A DNA stretch of 64,000 nucleotides from a virus, in IMG/VR virus record IMGVR_UViG_3300036790_000468, positions 62,001 through 126,000 of that record; one strand, 5' to 3'. Below the pieces are notes generated by a model. That model did not search any database. It saw nothing but the letters and a program-made list of their open reading frames with translations, and was not told where the DNA came from. The position numbers and the translations under genes are program-made. Shown here one piece after another: positions 25,482-32,714 of the stretch. Within the stretch, counting starts at the first letter, position 1. Each line of letters begins with the position of its first letter.

Positions 25482-27485
25482 CTACGGGACGAGGGTCCAC
25501 GCCCAGGACGGCGTCCCGGAGTACGTCAGGGTGATCGAGTGGCCCGAGGGCACCGTGAAAGCCCCGGACGTCGAGAGTTGGTTGACACCGTCGATGGCGA
25601 CCTCGGTGACGGTGCCCCCGGCGAGGTGGATCTGCGCGTTGCGCCAGAACGGATTGAGCAGCGCAGTTCCGCTCGACGGGATGGTCGGTGGTGTGACGGG
25701 CCCGACGGCCTGGTCCAGGTTGGTGATCTCCAGGGCGATCGTGCCGTTGACGACGTCGACGGCGGTGGCGCCCGAGCTCATCGCGGCGCTCAGGCTCGCG
25801 CCGGAGTTGCCGTTGCTCGCGATCCCGATGCGCCCGACTGCCGGGGTGGTCGAGACGTCTTTGACGATCGCGCCGGAGCCCCATTCCACGTCGAGGCAGT
25901 TGATGTCGAGTTTGTTGAATCCGCCGTTGAGTACGACGAGGTTCACGCAGTTCTCGATCGAGACGTAGTCGAAGTGGTTGCGGTGCGGGAATCCCGACCC
26001 GGAGAAGGCGACGAGGCCGTCGTAGCAGTTGATCAGCCGTACGTTCGCGCCCTGAACGTGCTCGTAGACCTGCAGGCCGATCACGAGGCCTTCGCAGGAG
26101 AAGTTCCCGATGTTGCACTGGTCGTTGTTGCCAGGCAGTGGCATGGCGACCCCGAAAGCCCAGTTCGGGTCGGGGATCTGCGGGGCGCCGGTGGATGCGG
26201 AGAGCGCGAGCACCGCGGCGTTCGGCAGGTTGGCCGAGCCCATGCAACGGAAGTCCGCGCCGCAGATCTGCGGGTTCGTCGGCACCTCGATCGAGACGCC
26301 GTCCATCACGACCTGCACGTTCGACCACGAACTCGGGGGGTCGCCCATGAAGTGCGGGCTCGGACCGCCGATGACACTGACCTCACCGGTGGCCGGCAGG
26401 CTCGCTCCGGCCGCCCAGGTCGAACGCAGGACCGCGCCGGCGCGCTGCGGCGTGGTCTGCTCCCAGTTGTACAGAGCCGTCTGGTCGCGGGTGCCGACGA
26501 ACGCGAGGACGAGGTGCTGCGCCGACTGCGGCTGTGCGGGGATCGGCAGCTGCGCGGAGCCGAGGAACGTCGCCCCGTTGAAAGCCGCACCGGTGATCGG
26601 TGCCGAGGCCAGGAGGTAGGTGGCCGGGTCGAGCAGGATCTCGGCGTAGCCGTGGTTGGCGACCGCGTAGTTGAACGCCGCGGCGACCGCGGCGCGGATC
26701 GCGGCGGTGTCGTCCGTAGCGTTATCGCCCGCGGCGCCGTAGGCCTTCACATAGAACTGCCACGGCTCGTAGGGGTGGGTGTGGCCGCTGTCAGCGGCCA
26801 GCCCGAGAGAGCCAGCCGCCCCGACACCGACCGGCTCGATGTGCGCGGCGGTCCCGTCGATCTGGATGACGCCCGCCGCCGAGGTGGAGGCGCCCGGGGG
26901 AGCCGATGGAGTGCCGTGCTGGTGGTCCCCGCGCGAATAGGCACTCGCAGTACCCGGCGCTGACCCGATCCCGTAACTGGTCGCCGCCTGCACTGTCGAG
27001 GAGGGCGTTCCGCCGCCGCCTCCGCCGGGCTCCCAGCTCGCCGTCGACGAGCTCGTCGCTGTGAGCACGTTCCCGGCCTCGGGCGTCCCGGACGCGGCGA
27101 TCGGCGTGGTGGTCGTGATGACCGTCGATGCCGGCGGCAGCGGGGAGGCGGGGGAGAATTTTGAGACGTCGACGCTCTCGCCGAGGGTGGAGGGCAGCAG
27201 GACCGGGAACGCCCGGGTCGGGATGGGCCCGGTGAGGTACTCGGCGAAGTTCCAGACCCAGCCTGTCGGGATGAGGTTCTCGTTATCGGTGCACGGCAAC
27301 ATGATCGAGAATTTGCCGCCGTCGAGGTTGACCGTGACCGGGGCCGCGCGCAGGATCACCAGACCGGTCTGGTCGGTCAGGTCGTTGCTCGGGGTGAAGG
27401 TGACGCACCCGCCCATCGGGCCGCCGGCGCCGGTGGGGTAGGTGCCCGTGACCGTGATCAGTGTGAGGTCGTCCGGCAGCAGCAC
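25482..27485 (-). CDS. Tailspike/receptor-binding protein with right-handed beta-helix
   Basis: 667 residues from a GTG. Residues 1-100 form a beta adaptor (TLITVTGTYPTGAGGPMGG). About 100-240 is a Gly/Ser/Thr linker with collagen-fibre style GDHQHGTPSAPPGAS and SGHTHPY repeats. About 245-560 is a pectate-lyase-like beta-helix beginning FYVKAYGAAGDNATDDTAAI, with repeated short strands (NIGNFSCEGLVIGLQVYEH; NHFDYVSIENCVNLVVLNGG). A C-terminal beta domain closes it. Such spikes bind and often cleave surface polysaccharide. It lies upstream of terminase, away from the other tail genes. Confidence 0.8.
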   Translation of the reverse strand: MLLPDDLTLITVTGTYPTGAGGPMGGCVTFTPSNDLTDQTGLVILRAAPVTVNLDGGKFSIMLPCTDNENLIPTGWVWNFAEYLTGPIPTRAFPVLLPSTLGESVDVSKFSPASPLPPASTVITTTTPIAASGTPEAGNVLTATSSSTASWEPGGGGGGTPSSTVQAATSYGIGSAPGTASAYSRGDHQHGTPSAPPGASTSAAGVIQIDGTAAHIEPVGVGAAGSLGLAADSGHTHPYEPWQFYVKAYGAAGDNATDDTAAIRAAVAAAFNYAVANHGYAEILLDPATYLLASAPITGAAFNGATFLGSAQLPIPAQPQSAQHLVLAFVGTRDQTALYNWEQTTPQRAGAVLRSTWAAGASLPATGEVSVIGGPSPHFMGDPPSSWSNVQVVMDGVSIEVPTNPQICGADFRCMGSANLPNAAVLALSASTGAPQIPDPNWAFGVAMPLPGNNDQCNIGNFSCEGLVIGLQVYEHVQGANVRLINCYDGLVAFSGSGFPHRNHFDYVSIENCVNLVVLNGGFNKLDINCLDVEWGSGAIVKDVSTTPAVGRIGIASNGNSGASLSAAMSSGATAVDVVNGTIALEITNLDQAVGPVTPPTIPSSGTALLNPFWRNAQIHLAGGTVTEVAIDGVNQLSTSGAFTVPSGHSITLTYSGTPSWAWTLVP

Positions 27486-27525
27486 GCGTCACCGCCCCGG
27501 CCGCCAGGCTGCGGCACGTCTCGAG

Positions 27526-28020
27526 TCAGCGCGCGGGTGCGAGGCGAGCGATCTCGCTCGGCGTCACGTAGCCGGCCCACCTGCCGTCATTGAACAACTG
27601 CCACCCGCCGCGCCGCGCCGCCTCGTCGACCCACTGCGAGCAGATCATGTGGTGGGTCGAGCCGATGTAGGCGCGCAGGCCGGGGGCCGGGATGTGCAGC
27701 CGGTGCGCGGCGAGCGCCCCGTAGTCAAGGTACGAATACGGGGTGCCGAGCATGGCCCGGGCCGCGGCGACCACCGCGGTGCGGTACTCATCGGGGCACG
27801 GAACCCAGATGATGGACGCTGGCACATACTCGTCGAGGTCGAACTCCCGCGCTCCTCCGGGCTGCGCCTCACCAGCCCGGCCGCCCCCGAACGCCATGAG
27901 GCAGTGCTCGGCGGTGGTGAACCCGTCTCCGTTGGCCCACTCCAGGAGCTCGATCACGTGCCCGGCCTCGCCGCGGATCTGCGTGCACCCGATGTCGCCG
28001 GGCTGCGGGTCGTACGGCAT
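27526..28020 (-). CDS. Permuted NlpC/P60-like (YiiX type) hydrolase
   Basis: 164 residues. PGDIGCTQI and GEAGHVIELLEW supply the early strand and His21; TPYSYLDYGALAAHRL and HHMICSQWVDEAARRGG supply a helix with Cys127. His before Cys is the permuted NlpC/P60 order. Such enzymes cut peptidoglycan peptides or acyl/amide bonds. It follows the tailspike region in the genome and is directly adjacent (no gap) to the upstream gene, so it may be a virion-associated wall enzyme. Confidence 0.65.
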   Translation of the reverse strand: MPYDPQPGDIGCTQIRGEAGHVIELLEWANGDGFTTAEHCLMAFGGGRAGEAQPGGAREFDLDEYVPASIIWVPCPDEYRTAVVAAARAMLGTPYSYLDYGALAAHRLHIPAPGLRAYIGSTHHMICSQWVDEAARRGGWQLFNDGRWAGYVTPSEIARLAPAR

Positions 28021-28455
28021 CTACCCGTCCCCGCTCCCGGCCGGCGCCGGCTCCCCGACTCGCATCTCCGCCACGAGGTACCGGTGTCGGACAGTGCGGT
28101 ACCGCTCGCCGGTGAATTCGGCGTCCATCCGGTCGAGTTCCACTGCCTGCGCCGGGGTGAGGGTGCCTTGGTTCCCGAGCGAGCGGCGGCCGCGTTCGCA
28201 GTGCGCGCGGTACTCATCGGTTGGCACCGGCGTGAGCGGAGTGCCACGCAGCGGTTCTCCGCTCTCGTTGCAGAACTCGACGAGCTGACAGTGAACGAAC
28301 GTGTCGATACCCGCGTTCATGTGCAGCTCGAGCGCGCCTGGTAGAGGTTCGCCGCTGTCCGCGTCGACGATGCTGATGGCGCTCGTAGGGAGCAGTTCGC
28401 TGGGCGCGGCTGGCCATGTGATGATGACCCGGCCGTCGAAGTCCATCCGGCTCAT
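28021..28455 (-). CDS. Hypothetical protein
   Basis: 144 residues from ATG at 28455; a longer reading upstream overlaps the next gene and has no ribosome site. It begins with strands (RVIITWPAAPSELLPTS; ISIVDADSGEPLPGALEL) and a short His/Cys-containing segment (DTFVHCQLVEFCNESGEPL), then a charged helical part. Similar to no family I recognise. Co-transcribed with the NlpC-like and Tad2-domain genes. Confidence 0.6.
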   Translation of the reverse strand: MSRMDFDGRVIITWPAAPSELLPTSAISIVDADSGEPLPGALELHMNAGIDTFVHCQLVEFCNESGEPLRGTPLTPVPTDEYRAHCERGRRSLGNQGTLTPAQAVELDRMDAEFTGERYRTVRHRYLVAEMRVGEPAPAGSGDG

Positions 28456-28456
28456 C

Positions 28457-29080
28457 TCAGGCCGATTCATCGTTGGTGACGACGTACCAGTCCTCGGCGA
28501 GCACATCGCTTTGGGATGCGAGCCACGGCACGAGAGAGCCCTGCGCCGTCATGATGTCGATATGCGGCTTGTAGACGACCTGCTGGCCCACGAGCTCGGG
28601 GGCAGCGAGCCCCAGCGGCCGGTCGGCAATGACCGTGATCGTCGAGCCCGGCACCAGGATGAGCCACTGGCCGGGAGCGTTGAAGCCCTCGCGAGAGACC
28701 CGAGCACCGGCCCGCAGTGCGGCGACGGCGCGCCCGAAGTCCATCAGGCGACTGCTCTCAGTGAGGAAGTTGCCGATGGTCGCAGCGAGGGGGTGGGACG
28801 GCTGGTAGGCGACCGTACGGTAGCCGTTCTTGTTGGCCGCGGACCAGCGCTCGAGCTGCTCGGGGCTCGGCCGGTCCGCGAAAAGCGCGACCGAGGTGAG
28901 CCACAGTGTCTCGGCGCTGTCGCCGTGCACGCGCAGGTTCACGGGCTGCCGCTCGACTCCGTCGAGCTCGAACGGGTCTCCCCACGTCCTCACGACCAGC
29001 GCTGGGGCGATGTCGGAGCCGTTGTTCTGGCTCGGGTCGAGCAGGACGTGGACGACCTCGCCGATCCGTGCACCGTGCAT
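28457..29080 (-). CDS. Tad2/DUF2829-domain protein (candidate anti-Thoeris) with extra N-terminal domain
   Basis: 207 residues. The C-terminal part (about 113-202) has the Tad2 hallmarks in order: MDFGRAVAALRAGARVSREG, WLILVPGSTITV, then IDIMTAQGSLVPWLASQSD and LAEDWYVV. Known Tad2 proteins bind and sequester the cyclic-ADPR-type signal of Thoeris defence. The first about 100 residues are a separate beta-rich domain (HVLLDPSQNNGSDIAP; VNLRVHGDSAETLWLTSV), a module seen in actinophage hypothetical proteins. The fusion is longer than a usual Tad2 (about 90 residues). Activity is inferred from family. Confidence 0.85.
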   Translation of the reverse strand: MHGARIGEVVHVLLDPSQNNGSDIAPALVVRTWGDPFELDGVERQPVNLRVHGDSAETLWLTSVALFADRPSPEQLERWSAANKNGYRTVAYQPSHPLAATIGNFLTESSRLMDFGRAVAALRAGARVSREGFNAPGQWLILVPGSTITVIADRPLGLAAPELVGQQVVYKPHIDIMTAQGSLVPWLASQSDVLAEDWYVVTNDESA

Positions 29081-29082
29081 GC

Positions 29083-29349
29083 CTAGGCCTCCGGCGCGGC
29101 CGCGGGTGCCTCGGCCGGCACTGAAGGATCTGGTGCCGACGCCACGGTCACGCCGGTGACGGCGGTCTCGACGTCGTGTTCGGCGTCGGCTGCGACCTTC
29201 TCACCGTCGGCCTCAGCCTCGGTCTCGACGGCCGGAGCATCGCCCCTGAGCCTGTCGAAGACGGACCGGAAGGCGTCGGCGAGGTTGTGCTCCTCGTCCT
29301 CGAGCATCGAGATCAGCTTGTGCAGCTCGGTGAGCGCGGCGTTTGCCAT
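29083..29349 (-). CDS. Small acidic Ala/Glu-rich protein
   Basis: 88 residues, ATG at 29349 with GGAG upstream. An N-terminal helix (LTELHKLISMLEDEEHNLAD) is followed by an acidic low-complexity tail ending in Ala/Pro repeats. No family recognised. It sits two bases before the Tad2-domain gene, so the two are translated from one message. Confidence 0.6.
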   Translation of the reverse strand: MANAALTELHKLISMLEDEEHNLADAFRSVFDRLRGDAPAVETEAEADGEKVAADAEHDVETAVTGVTVASAPDPSVPAEAPAAAPEA

Positions 29350-29352
29350 GAG

Positions 29353-29556
29353 TTACTCCAGTTGGGAGAGGGGTTCGATGTCGCCGACACGGCGCAGCAG
29401 CACCTCAAGGCGCTGTCCTTGCCAGGACCCGGACATCAGGACGGTGCGGCCGTTGTCGATGACGGAGTCGAGCTGGACCTGCTGCTCGGAGCCGTATGGG
29501 TCGTTGCTGCGTACGGCGATGAGATCGCCGACGCGGGGAGGCCGGTAGAAAAGCAT
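29353..29556 (-). CDS. Hypothetical small protein (possible fragment of a longer, frameshifted gene)
   Basis: 67 residues, beta-rich (RVGDLIAVRSNDPYGSEQQ; TVLMSGSWQGQRLEVLLRRV). The ATG at 29556 has no clear ribosome site, and coding-like sequence continues upstream in the same frame (HEISPTATLAPIRAEQPT) without any start codon until a stop near 29690. This suggests that the true start lies upstream in another frame; see the region entry that follows. Confidence 0.55.
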   Translation of the reverse strand: MLFYRPPRVGDLIAVRSNDPYGSEQQVQLDSVIDNGRTVLMSGSWQGQRLEVLLRRVGDIEPLSQLE

Positions 29557-29964
29557 CTGGCGGTCCGCGGTGTGGGTCGGCTGCTCAGCCCGGATCGGTG
29601 CGAGGGTGGCGGTCGGGCTGATCTCGTGCTCCTGGTGGCGCGGGTCGTCGTGTGCTGTACGGGGGTTCCGGCGCGCTGCAGTGTTCCCTCACGAAACCGC
29701 GCCGGAAGAATGGGGGTGAGCGGTGCCCGGGCCGGTGTCGTTGGCTTTTCCGGGCCCAGTGGGCCCTCCACCTCGGCCGACCCGGGCAGCGGGGCGTTCA
29801 ATGCGTCGGCGGTTTCGCGTGATCGCTGCCGTCGGCGTCTCTGTGCGGTCCGCCCAAGGCCGCGGCGAGATCTATATCAGAAGTTTGAGGATGCCACGCA
29901 CATTTCAGCAGCCAGCGGGCCTGCAGCGCGGGTGCTGCTCCCGGAGCGTGGCCGCACCGTCCCG
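29557..29964. other. Region without a confident gene; possible frameshifted 5' part of the preceding gene
   Basis: On the minus strand a reading frame from ATG at 29801 (MNAPLPGSAEVEGPLGPEKP) is coding-like down to about 29655. From about 29650 the coding-like signal moves to the frame of the 29353-29556 gene. A one-base change around the repeat ACGACGACC would join them into one protein of about 148 residues. The part from 29802 to the first tRNA holds nothing I can name; an AT-rich patch near 29870-29885 could be a promoter. Confidence 0.35.
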
Positions 29965-30037
29965 TAGCCGCTGATGGGTTCGAACCACCGACAGCCTCTT
30001 TGTAGGAGAGGAGCTCTGCCAGCTGAGCTAAGCGGCC
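29965..30037 (-). tRNA. tRNA-Val (anticodon UAC), with C at position 33
   Basis: A full 73-base cloverleaf without CCA: acceptor GGCCGCT pairing with AGCGGCT (one G-U), D stem GCTC/GAGC, anticodon stem CCTCT/AGAGG, T arm GGTGG-TTCGAAC-CCATC. The anticodon loop reads CCTACAA, giving anticodon UAC but C instead of the near-universal U33. All other parts look intact. Confidence 0.85.
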
Positions 30038-30065
30038 GTGCCGACCGGTTCCGTCGGCCGGCGGG

Positions 30066-30138
30066 TGGACCAGCGCGGATTCGAACCGCGAACCTGTTCT
30101 CTGCCGAAGAGCCGCTCTGCCGTTGGAGCTACAGGCCC
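30066..30138 (-). tRNA. tRNA, probable anticodon GGC (Ala) with C at position 33
   Basis: 73 bases, no CCA encoded. Acceptor GGGCCTG/CTGGTCC has one U-U mismatch; D stem GCTC/GAGC; T arm CGCGG-TTCGAAT-CCGCG is perfect. The anticodon stem GCTCT/AGAAC has a C-A mismatch and the loop is TCGGCAG, so standard spacing gives GGC with C33. A shifted stem would give CGG, so the identity is uncertain. Confidence 0.7.
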
Positions 30139-30143
30139 AGGAG

Positions 30144-30217
30144 TAGCGGTTGCCGGCTCTGCCCCGGCGATCTCTGGGTTATGAGCCCAGCGAGATGACT
30201 AGCTTCTCCAAACCGCG
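30144..30217 (-). tRNA. tRNA-Met (anticodon CAU) with non-canonical T loop
   Basis: 74 bases. Acceptor GCGGTT pairs with AACCGC, with a C1 mismatch reminiscent of initiator tRNA. D arm GAGA/TCTC, anticodon stem CTGGG/CCCAG with loop CTCATAA (U33 present, anticodon CAU). The T stem GCCGG/CCGGC is perfect but its loop is GGCAGAG and lacks the TTC motif. Confidence 0.75.
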
Positions 30218-30267
30218 TAGAACGATGGTACGGCGCACCCGCCCAAGATCGCATCCGAATATGCGAA

Positions 30268-30291
30268 GAGCCGCCCAGCGGCGGGCGGCTC
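30268..30291 (-). terminator. Hairpin terminator between HTH gene and tRNA cluster
   Basis: Perfect 9 bp stem GAGCCGCCC with six-base loop AGCGGC. It lies about 75 bases beyond the stop of the minus-strand HTH gene and ahead of the tRNA genes, so it separates the regulator/protease operon from the late arm. Confidence 0.7.
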
Positions 30292-30366
30292 ATGCATTGC
30301 GGCGACTACTCACTGATTTCGGACGCACTGCTCCAGGGGCAGCATACGACGCCCGAACGGCGAGTA

Positions 30367-30636
30367 TCAAGTGGGACCCTCCGTCCGCCGTGGCCTGCCG
30401 AGGCGGCGCCGGATCCTGTCCCAGTTCTCGAGCGCGGCGCTGTGGCGTTCGGACTCGACGTTGACCACCTCGAACTCGTTGAACACCGCGCGTCCGGAGA
30501 CCGGGTCGATATAGCGAGGGAGCCGGCCGGCGGCGATCCAGCGTTCGATGGTGCGCCGGCTGCGGCCGGTGATCTCGATGACTTCGGCGAGCGTGAGGGG
30601 CTTGAACAGCGGGTCGTCGGCCGGCGGCGGGATCAC
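30367..30636 (-). CDS. MerR/excisionase-type helix-turn-helix protein
   Basis: 89 residues from GTG at 30636, overlapping the protease stop (GTGA). LTLAEVIEITGRSRRTIERW followed by AAGRLPRYIDPVSGRAVFNE is a winged HTH of the HTH_17/excisionase class. A charged helix with ENWDRIRRRLGRPRR follows. It could be an excisionase or a transcription regulator; no integrase is in the window to decide. Last gene of its operon, closed by the terminator at 30268. Confidence 0.75.
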   Translation of the reverse strand: MIPPPADDPLFKPLTLAEVIEITGRSRRTIERWIAAGRLPRYIDPVSGRAVFNEFEVVNVESERHSAALENWDRIRRRLGRPRRTEGPT

Positions 30637-31175
30637 GTCGAGGCCTTCGTCGAGACGTAGGTGAACGGGCCGCGCACTCCGGCGCTGAACCGCTCGGCCG
30701 CTTCCATCGCGGTGCGCAGCCGGGTGCGCGCGGGCCTGCCGAAGGTGGCGTGTAAGGCACCGAGGGCGTAGTCCTGGCCGCAGCCGATCGCGGTGAACGG
30801 CTCGGTGCCTTCGCCGACCGCGTAGTCGCTCCAGAGCTTGAACAGGCGCCCGTGCACTCCGATCAGGAGGATCATGTCGCCCGACTCGACCTCGTTCTCG
30901 CGCCTGGCGTGGCCTCCGTCCTTCAGGCAGGTGCGCGCGGCGTCGACGAAGTCGGTGGCCATGAACCGGGCCAGGTCGTCCTCGGGTTCTGGTACGTCGA
31001 AGGCGTACTGCAGGAGCTGGGCGGCGCGCAGGGACCCGGAGACGCCGAACACGTACGGCCCGTTGGCGAAAACCTTCCCGCCGGGACGCAGGTCCAGGCC
31101 CCAGCCGCTGGTGACGGCGGAGTCCCCGGCGAGGTGGACGCGTCCGGCGTGGATGAGTCCTGCGATGGCGGTCAC
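30633..31175 (-). CDS. Proteasome/HslV-like Ntn-hydrolase (threonine protease)
   Basis: 180 residues from GTG at 31175 with GGGAGGT upstream. After the initiator residue the chain begins TAIAGLIHAGRVHLAGDSAV. Counting that Thr as 1, Asp17 (GDSA) and Lys33 (RPGGKVF) are exactly where proteasome beta and HslV subunits have their triad. Later strands match the fold: YVFGVSGSLRAAQLL, GDMILLIGVHGRLFKLWSD, FTAIGCGQDYALGALHATF. Length is close to HslV (about 175). It would be a barrel-forming protease; no HslU-type ATPase is nearby, so partner and substrates are unknown. Confidence 0.82.
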   Translation of the reverse strand: MTAIAGLIHAGRVHLAGDSAVTSGWGLDLRPGGKVFANGPYVFGVSGSLRAAQLLQYAFDVPEPEDDLARFMATDFVDAARTCLKDGGHARRENEVESGDMILLIGVHGRLFKLWSDYAVGEGTEPFTAIGCGQDYALGALHATFGRPARTRLRTAMEAAERFSAGVRGPFTYVSTKAST

Positions 31176-32026
31176 GCGACCTCCCGCAGGAACGGCGGGA
31201 CGTCGTTGCCGAAGACCTCCGCGATCATTGCGGGCGAGACTTTGCCGCGGTCGCGCGCGGTGAGGGCCTGCTTCACCGTCTGCGCCTTGTACTCGGCGGC
31301 GGGCATCGTGAACTCGGGGCGGCACACGCGGCACCGAATGTACCCGGTGGGCACGCCGTGCTTGTCGAGCTGGTACTCGAGCGAGAGCTTGTCGCACTCG
31401 GGGCAGCGCACGCCCAGGCAGCGCTCGGGTTCGACCGGCTGGGTCTTGGTCATCAGCTGCAGACGCCGGTAGAGGGTGAGCAGCGTCTTGCCGATTCCGA
31501 GGCGCGCGTCGTGCTCTGGGTGCTCGGCGAGCACCCACGCGAGGTGCCGGCGCAGGAAGATGCTCGAGCGGAGGACCGTATGGAGCGGGTTGATGTGCGG
31601 CTCGCGGTCCGGCAGCGCGCGCGCCTTGCGGATCTTGTCCTCCCACTCGGCGACCCACTCGGCGAGCTCGTCCAGGGCGAAGGTCGCGGCCTGGTGCTCG
31701 TGCACGGCGCGTTCGCGGGTGCCGGCGACGATGCCCTGCGCCTCGGATGCGGCCGCGCCGATCCCGGAGTTGATCTCCATGCTGAGGCGCACCGCGAGCT
31801 CCGGGAGGTCTTGGAGGGCGCCGCGGATCGCGGTCGCGCACGGCGGGCACCACACCGGCTGCCCGTACCGGGGTGCGACCTCGTGGGGCTTACCGTCCTC
31901 GGCCTGGGTCCGCTCGGCGGCGCGGTATCCGGCGTTGCACCGGCCCGGGCACGGCTGGGAGTCAGGATGCTGGTATTCGGCCGGGGTGAGCGGGGGCGGG
32001 GGCGCGTTGCGGTAATCGCGTGGCAT
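31172..32026 (-). CDS. Hypothetical protein with two zinc-binding clusters
   Basis: 284 residues. N-terminal cluster: CPGRC near 26 and CPPC near 60. Central helical region (about 75-205) with an Arg/Leu-rich core (HTVLRSSIFLRRHLAWVLAE). C-terminal cluster: RCPECDKLS near 209 and RCRVCRPE near 231, then a helical tail (MIAEVFGNDVPPFLREVA) that could be HTH-like. Its TGA overlaps the protease GTG, so the two are translationally coupled and may work together; a substrate adaptor or regulator role is only a suggestion. Confidence 0.65.
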   Translation of the reverse strand: MPRDYRNAPPPPLTPAEYQHPDSQPCPGRCNAGYRAAERTQAEDGKPHEVAPRYGQPVWCPPCATAIRGALQDLPELAVRLSMEINSGIGAAASEAQGIVAGTRERAVHEHQAATFALDELAEWVAEWEDKIRKARALPDREPHINPLHTVLRSSIFLRRHLAWVLAEHPEHDARLGIGKTLLTLYRRLQLMTKTQPVEPERCLGVRCPECDKLSLEYQLDKHGVPTGYIRCRVCRPEFTMPAAEYKAQTVKQALTARDRGKVSPAMIAEVFGNDVPPFLREVA

Positions 32027-32205
32027 CGCACGACTCCAGGGTGAGGGCGGTACTGTGAGGAGTCGGCAACGATCACGCGAGGCCGTCGCAGTGACCGGCT
32101 GCGGCGGCCGAGATCGTTCTGCACATCGTGCGCCGTCGAGCCCTCCATACGCAAGTGCGCAAGGGGATGCGTGGCCAGGTGTTCACACGAGTGCGGAGGA
32201 GCGCC

Positions 32206-32706
32206 GTGAGCGAGGCAGCCGGCGCCATGGACGCGACCGAGCGGGCGTTCGCCGACCCGCGGCCGGGCGACACCTTCCAGGAGTTCTACAACCACCTGAT
32301 TTACATCGTGCGGGCCCAGGAGACTCTGGTGGCCGTCGTCGAGGCGTACCTGCCGTGCCGGCTGCCGCAGGACGGTCGGCTGCGGGTGTTCGCCTCGCGC
32401 GCCGAGTTCCGCGCCGCCTACAGCCACCAGGCGGGCCCGCGGCGCGACCGGCCGTTCATCCGCCTCACCGGCCGCGGAGCGGACGTGCACGGCTGGTACG
32501 AGGAGCTCGTCCTGCGCGCGGCGCCGGAGGCCGGCGAGGTGCTCGCGGCCGCGACTGCGGTCGACGTGGTCGAGGTGCTCGGCGAGCAGTTGCAGCGCTG
32601 GTTCGAGGCTGACGGGCTCGGGCGGATGGCGCCGGACCGGTGCCGCGAGCGTGCCCGCGAACTGCTCGCCCTGGTGGAGGGCGCGGGCTACGCCGCTGCG
32701 GCGTAG
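32206..32706 (+). CDS. Hypothetical protein
   Basis: 166 residues from GTG at 32206 with GGAGG seven bases upstream; an earlier ATG at 32128 has none. Mostly helical: ERAFADPRPGDTFQEFYNHL, then EAYLPCRLPQDGRLRVF, and a long helix (VVEVLGEQLQRWFEADGLGR). No family recognised. It is transcribed away from the zinc-cluster gene (divergent region 32027-32205) and converges on the GIY-YIG gene with an eight-base gap. Confidence 0.65.
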   Translation: MSEAAGAMDATERAFADPRPGDTFQEFYNHLIYIVRAQETLVAVVEAYLPCRLPQDGRLRVFASRAEFRAAYSHQAGPRRDRPFIRLTGRGADVHGWYEELVLRAAPEAGEVLAAATAVDVVEVLGEQLQRWFEADGLGRMAPDRCRERARELLALVEGAGYAAAA

Positions 32707-32714
32707 CTGATGGT

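Noticed and set aside
30633-31853. Reading the protease frame from an ATG at 31853 as a 406-residue protein
   Set aside because: The upstream 225 codons are an antisense-like shadow of the zinc-cluster gene. The GTG at 31175 has a good ribosome site and puts the catalytic Thr at the N-terminus.
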